From NCBI GenBank assembly GCA_003056245.1, contig MVDH01000003.1, forward strand, positions 659,957-723,956: a stretch of DNA of 64,000 nt. The letters are read 5' to 3'. A model generated the notes under the pieces. That model was not told the DNA's origin. It searched no databases and was given only the letters and a program-made list of their open reading frames with translations. Positions within the stretch are counted from its first letter, which is position 1; each line of letters begins with the position of its first letter. This document shows positions 17,608 to 26,827 of the stretch, piece by piece. Source of the stretch: Cellvibrio sp. 79 (GTDB lineage Bacteria > Pseudomonadota > Gammaproteobacteria > Pseudomonadales > Cellvibrionaceae). A program made the translations under genes and the position numbers.

Positions 17608-20024
17608 GTGAACGCTCTTTTTTTGCCTGAAAAAAATCGTTTGTCGCTAATCATTAGTGTGTTGCTGTTAAGCAATATTTCGCTGGCAAGCGCGCAAGAA
17701 TTATTAGCACCGGCAGAGGCACGCGGCGGTTCGGACGTGGAAACATTGATCGTTACCGGCACACGCGAACGCGGCACCAGTGCGCGCGAAAGCAGTTCAC
17801 CGGTCGACGTAATTTCTGCTGAAACCTTGAAAGCTACCGGCCAAGTGAATTTGATTGATGGACTGAGCAAGTTGGAGCCTTCGTTTTATGTGCCGGCACG
17901 CAGCGGTGATGTGGGCAACCTGACGCGGCAGGCGCAAATCCGCCAATTGGGGCCGAACCAGACGTTGGTATTGATCAATGGCAAACGCCGTCACCAAACC
18001 GCCATCGTAAATGCCTCTGCAACGTTTGCCGGCGCGACCGGCGTGGACCTTGCGCAAATTCCGGTAGCAGCGATTGAACGGATTGAAGTGTTGAAAGATG
18101 GTGCAGCGGCACAATACGGTACCGATGCCATCGCCGGCGTGATCAACGTGATCCTGAAATCCGATAAAGAAAACGGCGTGTTGAATATTGATTACGGCGC
18201 CTATGGAGCGAGTGATATCAACCCGCAGCGTGAAGACAAAGGTGAGAATCGCCACATAGCAGTGAACAATGGTTTCGGATTGGGCGAGGAAGGTTATCTC
18301 AACCTGAGCCTGGAGTGGACCGATAAGGATCACACCAATAATTCCGGCCAGCATCCCAACATTGAAGCTGCGAATATCAACAGCCCCGGTTGGGTCAACC
18401 GGATTGCGGGTGAACCAGCTTATGAATTGTTTACCCTGGGTTTCAATGCGGGCATAAAAATAGGTGATGATCTTGAACTCTATGTGTTCGGCACCGCTGG
18501 CCAGCGCGAGGCGGTAGCGCAGCAAAATTTCCGCCGCTATAACTCGGCACCGGCGATTTATCCCAAAGGTTATGTACCGTCGATTGGTATTGATGAAACC
18601 GACTATGCGCTTACTACCGGTATTGAAGGGAAATTCCTCGACGATGGCCATTGGGATTTGAGCACGACTTACGGTGCCGATGAAGCCGATGTGCTGGTGA
18701 AAAATTCCGCCAACCTGAATTTGCTCGCCGATACCGGCAACACGCCAAAGATTTTTACAACGGCACTTTCAATAACAGCCAGTGGACGACCAATCTGGAT
18801 TTGAGCAAACCGGTCGCGCTGGATTTTCTCCCCGCGCCACTGAATGTTGCTGGCGGAACTGAATATCGCCATGAAACCTACAAACTCGAAGCGGGTGATG
18901 CAGCGTCCCGTTACAAAAGCGGTTCGCAAGCATTTCCCGGTTACCAATTCACCGATGCGCGCGATGTGGAGCGCGATATTGTTGCGGTCTACACCGAACT
19001 GGGCACGCGCTTTACGCCCGAGTGGCAAGTGTCGTTGGCGACGCGCGCAGAGCATTACAGCGATGCAGGCGATACCGCCATCGGTAAGCTTGCGACCCGT
19101 TACGATTTCAATCCGCGCTTCGCATTGCGTGCAACTGCCAGCACCGGTTTTCGTGCACCGACGCTCGCCGAGCAAAATTTTTCTGCAACCAATGTGACGC
19201 CGACTGTTTCCAATATCCAGCTAGCCGTTAATTCGCCCGCGGCCACATTGCTCGGCGCACCGCAGTTGAAACCGGAGGAATCCGAAAACGTTAGCCTCGG
19301 CCTGGTGTTTGAACCGTTGGATAATGTTTTCGCATCGATTGATATTTTTCAAATCGATATCGACGAACGAATTATTAACACCGGCAACCTGAACGGCCCG
19401 GCAGTGCGTGATGCAATTGCCAGCAACGGCATATTTTTCCAGGGCAGTTCCGCTAACCTCGCATTTTTTACCAATGGAGTTGATACACGAACCGAAGGCG
19501 TGGATTTGGTACTGGACTGGAGCACAGATCTGGACGCTTACGGACAAATTCGCTGGAACCTGACCGGCACGCGCATTAAAACGGAGGTCACCCATATTAA
19601 AAATGCATCGCCGCAATTGGGTGGTGGTTTATTAATAACGCCGGTGATTATTTCAGGATTGGAAGAAAGTACGCCGGAACATAAATTTTCTATCAGTGCG
19701 AATTATTATTTCGGCGATTTTAATTTTTTACTGCGGCTGACACGTTACGGTGAAAGTTCGCAACTGTCATCCGATGCCGGCACGGGACTTGCGCCCTTTA
19801 CGCTGAATACGATTTCGCCAGAGACGCTGACGGATATCGCATTGGGTTACGATTTTAACGATGCATTTTCGCTCACGCTGGGTGCAAATAATTTGTTCGA
19901 TAAAAATCCCGAAGAAACCGCAACTATTACGCGCGGTGCGACCAATGCGTCGGTTTACCCAACCTTTGCGCCCTATTCGGTTGATGGAACTTATTATTAC
20001 TTGCGCAGTAGTTTCCGCTTTTAA
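17608..20024 (+). pseudogene. TonB-dependent receptor broken by a single-base frameshift
   Basis: An outer membrane receptor of ~805 residues read in two frames: 17608-18804 and the rest to 20024. It starts at GTG 17608 with AAGGAG seven bases upstream and has a signal peptide ending LASAQ. The TonB-box-like region is ETLIVTGTR; the plug has LVLINGKRRH and RIEVLKDGAAAQYG; the barrel ends in an aromatic strand (YYLRSSFRF). At 18747-18749 the sequence CCAAAGATTTTTAC yields PKIF; one extra A in the A run restores PKDFYN and then a normal barrel. Both halves are otherwise intact, so this is a very recent mutation, a phase-variable switch or a sequencing error. Confidence 0.85.
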
Positions 20025-20076
20025 CTTTTTATTCTTTTACGTTCACTCTCCCAGTTGTTTTCACTCTCCATGAGTT

Positions 20077-20102
20077 GCCAGGCAGCGATGCCTGGCTTTT
20101 TT
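20077..20102 (+). terminator. Intrinsic terminator of the TonB receptor gene
   Basis: GCCAGGCA (20077-20084) pairs with TGCCTGGC (20089-20096), followed by six T. Confidence 0.88.
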
Positions 20103-20125
20103 AACAACGAGTGATCCAGGATGGG

Positions 20126-20245
20126 TTAATGCTCGCGTTGTGCATCCACTTTTTTATCCACCACCGCCAATGCCACACCACCGATAAACAGTAAAATTAA
20201 TACCGCGACCAACGAGCCAGTACCCACAATACCCGAAACTAACAT
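20126..20245 (-). CDS. Single-helix membrane microprotein (39 residues), copy 1
   Basis: The frame reads MLVSGIVGTG, then a hydrophobic stretch of about 20 residues (SLVAVLILLFIGGVALAVV), then a charged tail ending DAQREH. GGAG lies eight bases before the ATG. It shares start, size, one helix and basic/acidic tail with two further microproteins at 21686 and 22011. A perfect FNR/Anr-type box lies 79 bases upstream. It resembles the small accessory subunits of respiratory oxidases in build only; function unknown. Confidence 0.65.
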   Translation of the reverse strand: MLVSGIVGTGSLVAVLILLFIGGVALAVVDKKVDAQREH

Positions 20246-20323
20246 AGTGATTTCTCCATCTCGACATCGCACTGGTTATCAGTGCCCGCAGATGTAGATT
20301 GCGCCTTTTCCAGCGGCGGTTTT

Positions 20324-20337
20324 TTGATGTCGATCAA
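20324..20337. promoter_or_regulatory. FNR/Anr-type binding site
   Basis: TTGATGTCGATCAA matches the FNR/Anr consensus TTGATNNNNATCAA exactly. It lies 79 bases upstream of the 39-residue microprotein on the minus strand and 65 bases below the stop of the DUF5924 gene, so the microprotein is the likely target, with oxygen-dependent control. Confidence 0.65.
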
Positions 20338-20401
20338 GCTATTTTTTGCAAAATTTGATCTGGCGCAAACACATGTGTGGGTGTGGCCTTTTTTTGATGG
20401 C

Positions 20402-21526
20402 CTATTCAATCAAATTCATCAACGGCGTTTTTATGGCGGCATCCGGTGTGACCGGTTCAGATGGAGGTGTTGGCGCAACGGATGATGAATCAATTACGTT
20501 TTCTGCTGCTGCACTGGCGGCGACGGTAAAACGCAAAATGCCAATTAATTGATTGGCTTCAGTCACTACATGGATTTGCCAGCGGCCAATGGAATTTTCC
20601 GGAAAATTAACTTTATGGCTCCAGGCGCGATAACCGGCTTCACGTCCACCATTAATATCCAGCGGCACCTTATCAACCAGTTTACCGTTCAATAACCAGA
20701 CGTGATATATGCGTTCGTTTAAACCGCGCGGCGCGTGGATTGAAGTGTAAGCATAAAGACCTTTTTGCAAATCACTCTGACTAAGCGTTTTAAGATTATT
20801 TTCAGGAGCGCGATTAACGTCATCGACTGAATGGGTGATGGCAACTTCGGTTAACCACAACGTCGCCGGAGGAATCCAGGGGCGCGCCCACAATCCCGCA
20901 ATTCCAAACACCGCTGCCAGAGTTACTACTAACAGTCCCCGTTTCCACCATCGCCAACTCGATTCGCTGAACACGCCAGCGAGTGTAACCAGCAACGCAA
21001 TTGCCAATGACCATAGATAACTTTTTGCAGTAGGTAAATGAAAAATAATCGGTAAAGCCGTGAGTAAAACTGCGAATAATGTAAGGCCGTGAAATGTAAA
21101 ATACCAGGTGCGACGCGGCACTAATCCGCGAAAATAAATAGGATCGACAATCGAAATGACCGCAGCGGCCATTAATACACTGGTATAAATTGCCTGACCA
21201 CTATTCCACGCAGTGGTGATAAAAAAGAAGGGAATAACGAAGAAAAGACTTTCCTGATGGACGAGTTGCGCTGCATACGCAAATAGCGGCTGTGGTAACT
21301 GGAATCCAAACCAACGCCACACCAGGCGATGCATATTTTTTTCCAGCAATAACCAACACCAGCTCGCGAGAATTAATGCAGCAATAATTTGCGCAAATTC
21401 CTGCTTGCGCTCGACCAATAAAAAACTGGCAATACCCGATCCAAATCCGAATAGCGGAATTGCCCACGGGAAACGGTCAGAGAGTGCGATTACTTTTGGG
21501 GCCAAATCACTGAGGAATTTGAACAT
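20402..21526 (-). CDS. Membrane protein with DUF5924-like N-terminus and DUF2914 C-terminus
   Basis: 374 residues. Residues ~20-235 contain about seven hydrophobic segments. The C-terminal ~130 residues form a soluble domain with the DUF2914 pattern (VWLLNGKLVDKVPL, GRWQIHVVTEANQLIG) that should face the periplasm. Ends with a Pro/Thr-rich tail. No enzymatic motif is visible. It lies between two microprotein genes on the same strand but with its own 160-base upstream region, where TATGTAGCT occurs twice. Confidence 0.75.
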   Translation of the reverse strand: MFKFLSDLAPKVIALSDRFPWAIPLFGFGSGIASFLLVERKQEFAQIIAALILASWCWLLLEKNMHRLVWRWFGFQLPQPLFAYAAQLVHQESLFFVIPFFFITTAWNSGQAIYTSVLMAAAVISIVDPIYFRGLVPRRTWYFTFHGLTLFAVLLTALPIIFHLPTAKSYLWSLAIALLVTLAGVFSESSWRWWKRGLLVVTLAAVFGIAGLWARPWIPPATLWLTEVAITHSVDDVNRAPENNLKTLSQSDLQKGLYAYTSIHAPRGLNERIYHVWLLNGKLVDKVPLDINGGREAGYRAWSHKVNFPENSIGRWQIHVVTEANQLIGILRFTVAASAAAENVIDSSSVAPTPPSEPVTPDAAIKTPLMNLIE

Positions 21527-21685
21527 CCTTCACCTTGGGTGTCATATGTAGCTGTAATATGTAGCTACCGTCAATCAAATAAAAAGTATTGTTGACTAAG
21601 GACACCCGAAATGCCGTTCTTGTTCACACCCGTTGAGCTGGATTGTCTAATTGTCGCAAATTAATCGGTAGTTCATTCAATCATG

Positions 21686-21808
21686 CTATGAAGTGAAGCG
21701 TGTAGCCTCGCGTTTATGGTCAACCATCGTAAGCGCCAGACCCGTGACTAATAAAACGGTCATGGCACCGATCAATAACGTACTTACAATTACACCGGAA
21801 ACTAACAT
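21686..21808 (-). CDS. Single-helix membrane microprotein (40 residues), copy 2
   Basis: The frame reads MLVSGVIVST, a hydrophobic stretch (LLIGAMTVLLVTGLALTMV) and a charged tail DHKREATRFTS. GAGGAGAC precedes the ATG by eight to ten bases. The first five residues are identical to copy 1. It lies upstream of the DUF5924 gene, 160 bases away on the same strand. Confidence 0.65.
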   Translation of the reverse strand: MLVSGVIVSTLLIGAMTVLLVTGLALTMVDHKREATRFTS

Positions 21809-21956
21809 GGTAATGTCTCCTCTTTTTCAGACACATTACTTTGACCGCACTAACGCCAGTGAATTTGACGCTTGAGGCACCGTTTTTATCATGTTTTGGA
21901 TAAACGAAAAATATTGAAATAATTTCACGATATTACGGCTCGCGCTCTGCCCTATA

Positions 21957-21987
21957 AAAAAACCGGGTACGTTGACCCGGTTTTTTT
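21957..21987 (-). terminator. Terminator of the protease/7TM/ATP-grasp/microprotein run
   Basis: CCGGGT (21963-21968) pairs with ACCCGG (21975-21980), and the stem continues through A and T runs on either side. On the minus strand it directly follows the 39-residue microprotein stop at 22011 and ends in a T tract. Confidence 0.85.
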
Positions 21988-22010
21988 ATTTTATTACGGC
22001 AAGCTAATCT

Positions 22011-22130
22011 TCAATGCTCGCGCGAAGCCGCCAGGCGATTTTCAATGAATGAAAGCGCAAATCCAATCACAATGATAAGTGCAAACGTGCCCATTAACAG
22101 GCCGGGCCCAACGATAGCTGATGTCGACAT
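22011..22130 (-). CDS. Single-helix membrane microprotein (39 residues), copy 3
   Basis: The frame reads MSTSAIVGPG, a hydrophobic stretch (LLMGTFALIIVIGFALSFI) and a tail ENRLAASREH. CTGGAGCAC lies ten bases before the ATG. The tail ends REH like copy 1. It lies 59 bases after the ATP-grasp gene and before a strong terminator, so it is probably the last gene of that operon. Confidence 0.65.
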   Translation of the reverse strand: MSTSAIVGPGLLMGTFALIIVIGFALSFIENRLAASREH

Positions 22131-22189
22131 AAATAGTGCTCCAGATAGATATGTGGCGATAACTCGCCGCTGATTAAAAATATAAAAGG

Positions 22190-23227
22190 TTACAAACCAT
22201 CGGCCGTGAATGTTTTTATTACGTAATCGACACGCTGCTCGGCAGTGCGATGCATACGCTCTTTAAGCGATTCAATATGGCGCAAGCGCGGCAATAAACC
22301 ACGGCCATTAGCAACCTGGATCGCCAGGCCGGGACGCGCATTCAATTCCAGTAATTGCGCACCGCGCACTTTATCCAGAACCAGATCGGTACCGATATAA
22401 CCCAAACCGGTCATTTCATAGCAGCGCGCGGCGAGCAATAACCAGTTGCGCCAGTCGGCGATTTCAATTTCATTGAGCGCGCGTTTGGTATCCGGGTGAT
22501 GGGTTACCGGTTTGGAATGTTGCACCGCATTGAGTGCACGGCCGGTGGCGATATCCAGCCCCACCCCCACGGCGCCCTGGTGCAGGTTGGCTTTGCCGTC
22601 GGACTTGTGGGTCGCGAGGCGCAACATCGCCATCACCGGATAACCTTTGAAAATAATGATGCGGATATCCGGTACGCCTTCATAGGAATAATCCTTGAAA
22701 TAGTCATCAAACTGGATCAGGTCTTCCACGATCACCACGTCCGGCTTGCCGCCCAATGAGTAGAGGCCAGCAAGGGCGTTACTCATATGGCGACGAATAT
22801 CTTCAATGCTGATCTCGACACCCGAGGATTTGATGAACTTGTCACCGCGACGGCCGATGATCACCAGAATCCCTTTGCCACCCGAGCCTTTGGCCGGTTT
22901 TACCGCAAAGGCATCCAGCGCCATCAGCTTGTCTTCGATATGGGAAATCTCGTGCTGGGAATTAACCACAAAAAATAGCTTGGGCGTGGCGACTTCGTAT
23001 TCTTCCGCCAACAGTTTGGTTTTGAGTTTGTTGTCCACCAACGGGAACAAACTGCGCGGGTTATAGGCCGCGATGAAATCGTGGTTGCGGCAGTTCATCC
23101 CCAGAATGCCCATGCGCTTTAAACGCCAGGGGCTAACCCAGGAATTCCACCAGCGTTTTATCCCGGTTGGCGCCGCAATAACCGGCTTGGCTGCAGGGGC
23201 TGGAGGTGCACTTGAAGCCTCACTCAT
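22190..23227 (-). CDS. ATP-grasp, alpha-L-glutamate ligase-like protein (RimK-related)
   Basis: 345 residues. The ATP-grasp core shows AVKPAKGSGGKGILVI for nucleotide binding and IGTDLVLD followed by LLELNARPGLAIQ for metal binding. Family relatives add amino acids to peptides or proteins. Its ATG overlaps the stop of the 7TM gene (ATGA). The trio of retropepsin-like protease, transglutaminase-like 7TM protein and this ligase recurs in Pseudomonas and relatives, where it has been linked to envelope or osmotic stress; that link is from memory and its chemistry is not settled. Confidence 0.88.
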   Translation of the reverse strand: MSEASSAPPAPAAKPVIAAPTGIKRWWNSWVSPWRLKRMGILGMNCRNHDFIAAYNPRSLFPLVDNKLKTKLLAEEYEVATPKLFFVVNSQHEISHIEDKLMALDAFAVKPAKGSGGKGILVIIGRRGDKFIKSSGVEISIEDIRRHMSNALAGLYSLGGKPDVVIVEDLIQFDDYFKDYSYEGVPDIRIIIFKGYPVMAMLRLATHKSDGKANLHQGAVGVGLDIATGRALNAVQHSKPVTHHPDTKRALNEIEIADWRNWLLLAARCYEMTGLGYIGTDLVLDKVRGAQLLELNARPGLAIQVANGRGLLPRLRHIESLKERMHRTAEQRVDYVIKTFTADGL

Positions 23228-24786
23228 GATTCAGCTCCTTTGCGCTCCTGGCTGATCTTTTCCTGGTTGTCCACCATCGCGCGGAAACGACGCAGTTCAG
23301 AAAGTTTGTAACCGGTGTATTGACCCATCAACATGATCAACGCCAGCGCAACAAGATTCAGCTCGGGGAAGTTGAACGTGAGATGGCCGACGAGCGGGAA
23401 TTGCATCAATGTATACGCGAGTACCGCCACCAGCAAACTGCCGCCGCCTTGCACCATCACTTCTTTAGGGCCTTCTTCTTCCCAGAGGATGGACATACGT
23501 TCGATGGTCCAGGCGATGATGATCATCGGGAAGAAGGTGATGGTCATACCGGTGTTAAAGCCCATCTGGTAACCGACAAGGCTGAGCGCGGAGATGATAA
23601 AAATCACCAGCACCACCAAGGTCGCAATCCGCGATATCAATAACAGGTTTAGCCGCGATAGATAGGTGCGCAGGACCAAGCCCATCGCCACTACCGTTAC
23701 AAAGCTCACGACACCCAGCACCAGTGACGTTTGCAAAAACGCCATGGCGATCAGGATCGGCATAAACGTGCCGGAGGTTTTCAGGCCGATAATAATGCGC
23801 ATAAACACCACCACCAGCGCCCCGATGGGCAGCAACAGCAGCAGTTTGAACATGCTTTGTTCTTCAATCGGCAAATGCTGGATGCTCAGCACGCTGAACG
23901 CGCTTTCCTTGAATTGCGCCTTGATCAGATCCAGCGCCGGTACGGTTTGGTGGATCATGGAGAAACTCACGCGCGAACGGTTGCCGCCTGCGACATCCAG
24001 AATGGATTCGCCGCCGGTGTGCCACAACAACAGGTTTTCCGGTACCCCTTGCTCGCCGGTGGTCGGGTTAAACAGCACCCACTCGGAACCATCATAAACC
24101 TGCACCAGGCGAGTCAGGTTCTGGTGACGACGGGCATCTTCCAGATAAAGGCCGAGCGCGGGGCGCGCCGGGATTCCTGCCTGGTTGATGAGTTTTTCCA
24201 CCAATGCCGAACGATCCGTTTGGGCGGATAACAAGAGCGCCGCGTTCTGGTCGAGGTTATCGCTATTCAACAGTTTGATCAGTTCACGCGTCAGGCTTTG
24301 CGGACTGCTGGATTTGCTCCAGGCGGTATCCAGTACTTGCTGGGCGGCAGTTTCCTGCGAGGAACCGTCCCAATCTACATGGGCGGCGGCGGGCTGTTCG
24401 TTCTGGGCCGGTGGCGCAACACTGTCATCGACATCAATAAATTGCGTCTTGTAATAGATAGTCTGTGGACCAACGGCTTCGCGCTTGGACCATTCACCGC
24501 GGCGCACGCCATTTTCCGCCACCACGGAATAACCATAACCGGGTGCGGCCGCCTGCTCGCTGAAACTGCGATAACCGGGTGGGCTATCCGGCAATCCCAG
24601 ACGCGCCGTAACCGGCTCGCCGGTCGCGTCAAAATCAATCCGCGCTTCAATCAGCCATACCGGTTTTTGTACGCCGGGGGTAAAGGGGATTTCCATCTGC
24701 ACATGGCGCATCCAGGCAGTCACAAGGCCGATCAGGGCAAGAATGCCGATGACGGTATAAAACGGGGCACGGGAGGGTTTCTTCAT
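23224..24786 (-). CDS. Transglutaminase-like protein fused to seven membrane helices (UUP1-type)
   Basis: 520 residues from the ATG at 24786, with AGGA nine to twelve bases upstream. One N-terminal helix (YTVIGILALIGLVTAW) is followed by a large periplasmic region with a transglutaminase-like section (LINQAGIPARPALGLYL, WVLFNPTTGEQG). About seven helices fill the last ~220 residues. The active-site Cys of true transglutaminases is not obvious, matching the name 'inactive transglutaminase' of the family. It sits between the protease and ATP-grasp genes of one operon and may be the membrane scaffold. Confidence 0.85.
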   Translation of the reverse strand: MKKPSRAPFYTVIGILALIGLVTAWMRHVQMEIPFTPGVQKPVWLIEARIDFDATGEPVTARLGLPDSPPGYRSFSEQAAAPGYGYSVVAENGVRRGEWSKREAVGPQTIYYKTQFIDVDDSVAPPAQNEQPAAAHVDWDGSSQETAAQQVLDTAWSKSSSPQSLTRELIKLLNSDNLDQNAALLLSAQTDRSALVEKLINQAGIPARPALGLYLEDARRHQNLTRLVQVYDGSEWVLFNPTTGEQGVPENLLLWHTGGESILDVAGGNRSRVSFSMIHQTVPALDLIKAQFKESAFSVLSIQHLPIEEQSMFKLLLLLPIGALVVVFMRIIIGLKTSGTFMPILIAMAFLQTSLVLGVVSFVTVVAMGLVLRTYLSRLNLLLISRIATLVVLVIFIISALSLVGYQMGFNTGMTITFFPMIIIAWTIERMSILWEEEGPKEVMVQGGGSLLVAVLAYTLMQFPLVGHLTFNFPELNLVALALIMLMGQYTGYKLSELRRFRAMVDNQEKISQERKGAES

Positions 24787-24853
24787 GGGGTTTGTCCTGA
24801 CAAAGCCGGCTGAAGACCGGCTCTGGTCGTTAATCACAGATAATTAGGCACGC

Positions 24854-25684
24854 TTAGTTTTTGGCAGCTGATGCACTGGATGATGAATCACTGCGTTGGG
24901 ATGAATCACTGCGTTGGAGAGGAGCGAGGTTGTTGCCACTGACATCCACCAGCATCACATCGCGCAACAGGTTGCGGCCGATAAGGATGGGATATTCAGA
25001 GGTGCTGCGATCCGCGAGGATAAACTCGCCGCGCTGGTTCAACTTGCCGATGGTGAAACGGATCTCCACGACAGGGCGGCGATCCGGTGTCGGATTGGAG
25101 GTTTGCACTGTCTGGAAACGCAAACGTTTGCGCTCAAGCACATGGGGTTCTTTGGTTTCCGGATTGAAAATCGTAAACCGCACCCACTCTTCACCATTGC
25201 GCTCAAACATCTGGATATTACGCGCATCGATCACCGAATTCGCCACATTGGTGCTGATGCGGGCATTCATCACCACATTCAAACCGGCGATCAATGTCTG
25301 CTCGCGCAAACCGACGATTTGTTTGTCAGTCTGCCCTTGTTCTTTGGCGTTGGCTTTTTTAGCACCTTTGTCTACCGGTGCAGGGCAATCAGCTTTGGGG
25401 ATCAGGCGCTCCACAACTTGCGGCCTGGCTTCCAGGGCGCGTTGCTGGGTTTCCAACTGGCTTTGTACCTGCTGCAATTGGGCAAGGATCTGGACTTGGT
25501 GTTGGTTATGTTCAGCACTTTGGGTCTGGTGCGCCGCGATACATTCCCGGGCGCTGGCCAGATTGGCCTGGGTTTGCTGATGCAGTTTTTGATTGGTACA
25601 AGCACTGAGCGACGCCAGGGCTAAGGTAAGCAAGCCGAGACGGCACAAGGTGCGTCCCGAAGAAGAATTGGTTTTTAATTTCAT
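24854..25684 (-). CDS. Retropepsin-like 'ATP-dependent zinc protease' family lipoprotein
   Basis: 276 residues from the ATG at 25684; a GTG start 21 bases upstream is possible. The lipoprotein signal ends LASLSAC. A Gln-rich coiled coil follows, then a C-terminal domain with aspartic-protease-like features: DARNIQMFERNGEEWVRF, KRLRFQTVQTSN, STSEYPILIGRNLLRD. The family is named a zinc protease in databases, but the fold is retropepsin-like and the activity is debated. It is the first gene of the operon with the 7TM and ATP-grasp genes. Confidence 0.82.
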   Translation of the reverse strand: MKLKTNSSSGRTLCRLGLLTLALASLSACTNQKLHQQTQANLASARECIAAHQTQSAEHNQHQVQILAQLQQVQSQLETQQRALEARPQVVERLIPKADCPAPVDKGAKKANAKEQGQTDKQIVGLREQTLIAGLNVVMNARISTNVANSVIDARNIQMFERNGEEWVRFTIFNPETKEPHVLERKRLRFQTVQTSNPTPDRRPVVEIRFTIGKLNQRGEFILADRSTSEYPILIGRNLLRDVMLVDVSGNNLAPLQRSDSSQRSDSSSSASAAKN

Positions 25685-25797
25685 CACGACAACCGGCAAT
25701 ATCACGAGGGTGAAAATGGTTATAAAAATTCAAGTGGACTAATTGTAGCCGCTAGGACCGGTTAAACACACGTCCCAGCGGTAAATCCACCCGGCTT

Positions 25798-26682
25798 TTA
25801 ACGATAAACATAGACTTTTGCATATTCAGGCGGCAAACGACGGAAGCGTTTGTACTCCCACTGGTATTGCGCCGGTGCCCGCCGTACGCAGGCGGCAACA
25901 CTCGCATTCAGGCCAGTAACCGATGTGTGCTGGTCTTCGCTGTATATATCTTGATCAGCTTCCAGCACGACAATTTTAAATCCGCCCGGTACACGCTCGG
26001 CGTAGCAGGAGCAAACAGCGCAGCCGGTCCGCTGGATCAACCCGTGCACCAGCGTCATGGTCAATGCGGGCTGGCCCATAAACGGAGCGACTTCGCCGCC
26101 GGCATCGCGCGCCGGTACCTGGTCCGGCAAAATACCTACGATCGTTCCGCCTTGCAGCGCTTTAAAGAGCATCATTACGCCCTTGCGGTTGGTCGGCGCC
26201 ATAGAGATGTTCAACTTGCTGCGGCCCGCCAATACCAGTTCGTCCATTTTGGGATTTTCCAACGGCTGGTACATCGCCGTGAGGTTCGCAACGCTCGCCA
26301 GATAAGGCGCAACCACTTCCCAATTCCCATGGTGTGGTGCCAATACCAGTACGCCTTTGCCTGCGGCCAGTTTTGCGCGCAGCAGATCATCGCCCTCTTT
26401 GGTGACAATCTGGCGATCCAGCCACTCCCAGGAATTGCGCCAGATAGCCCCGGCTTCCATCGCCGTTTTGGCGGTTTCTTGCAAGCTATGTTTGGCGAGG
26501 CGAGTTTGTTCGGCGGGTGATAATTCGGGAAAACAGAGAGCGATATTCGTGCGCGTTACCTTGGCCGAGCGATCATTCATCCACCACACCACCCGCCCTA
26601 ACGCGCTGCCGATACTGCGCAATAATCCCAGCGGCAAATGCGCCATGGCTTTAACCAGCAAGGGGGCCAGATGGTTTTTCAT
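25798..26682 (-). CDS. Lipid A lauroyl/myristoyl acyltransferase (LpxL/HtrB family)
   Basis: 294 residues, the usual length. The N-terminus has one membrane-associated segment, and the catalytic H-x4-E motif is visible in APHHGNWEVVAPY, followed by MYQPLENPKMDEL and GILPDQVPARDAGG. It adds a secondary acyl chain to lipid A on the inner face of the inner membrane. The chain length and position (LpxL or LpxM role) cannot be told. The start is divergent from the next membrane protein gene. Confidence 0.93.
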   Translation of the reverse strand: MKNHLAPLLVKAMAHLPLGLLRSIGSALGRVVWWMNDRSAKVTRTNIALCFPELSPAEQTRLAKHSLQETAKTAMEAGAIWRNSWEWLDRQIVTKEGDDLLRAKLAAGKGVLVLAPHHGNWEVVAPYLASVANLTAMYQPLENPKMDELVLAGRSKLNISMAPTNRKGVMMLFKALQGGTIVGILPDQVPARDAGGEVAPFMGQPALTMTLVHGLIQRTGCAVCSCYAERVPGGFKIVVLEADQDIYSEDQHTSVTGLNASVAACVRRAPAQYQWEYKRFRRLPPEYAKVYVYR

Positions 26683-26827
26683 GGGTTGGATGACTCGCTC
26701 AAAAAAGTGCGCGCAGCTTACCGGAATTTGCCACGCAACTAAACGCTTCAGCGTCGCCTTTAGCCGGCAAGGGGTTTAGAGTAAGTTTATTCAGAGTAGT
26801 GCCATTTTTGTGGCCGGAGGTCAGACC

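Noticed and set aside
17797-18651. Long antisense frame (284 codons) in the TonB receptor
   Set aside because: It is a shadow of a G+C-biased coding sequence and has no start signal or known domain.
18745-18756. Programmed -1 frameshifting in the TonB receptor
   Set aside because: The site lacks an X-XXY-YYZ slippery heptamer and no downstream stem was recognised; mutation or error is simpler.
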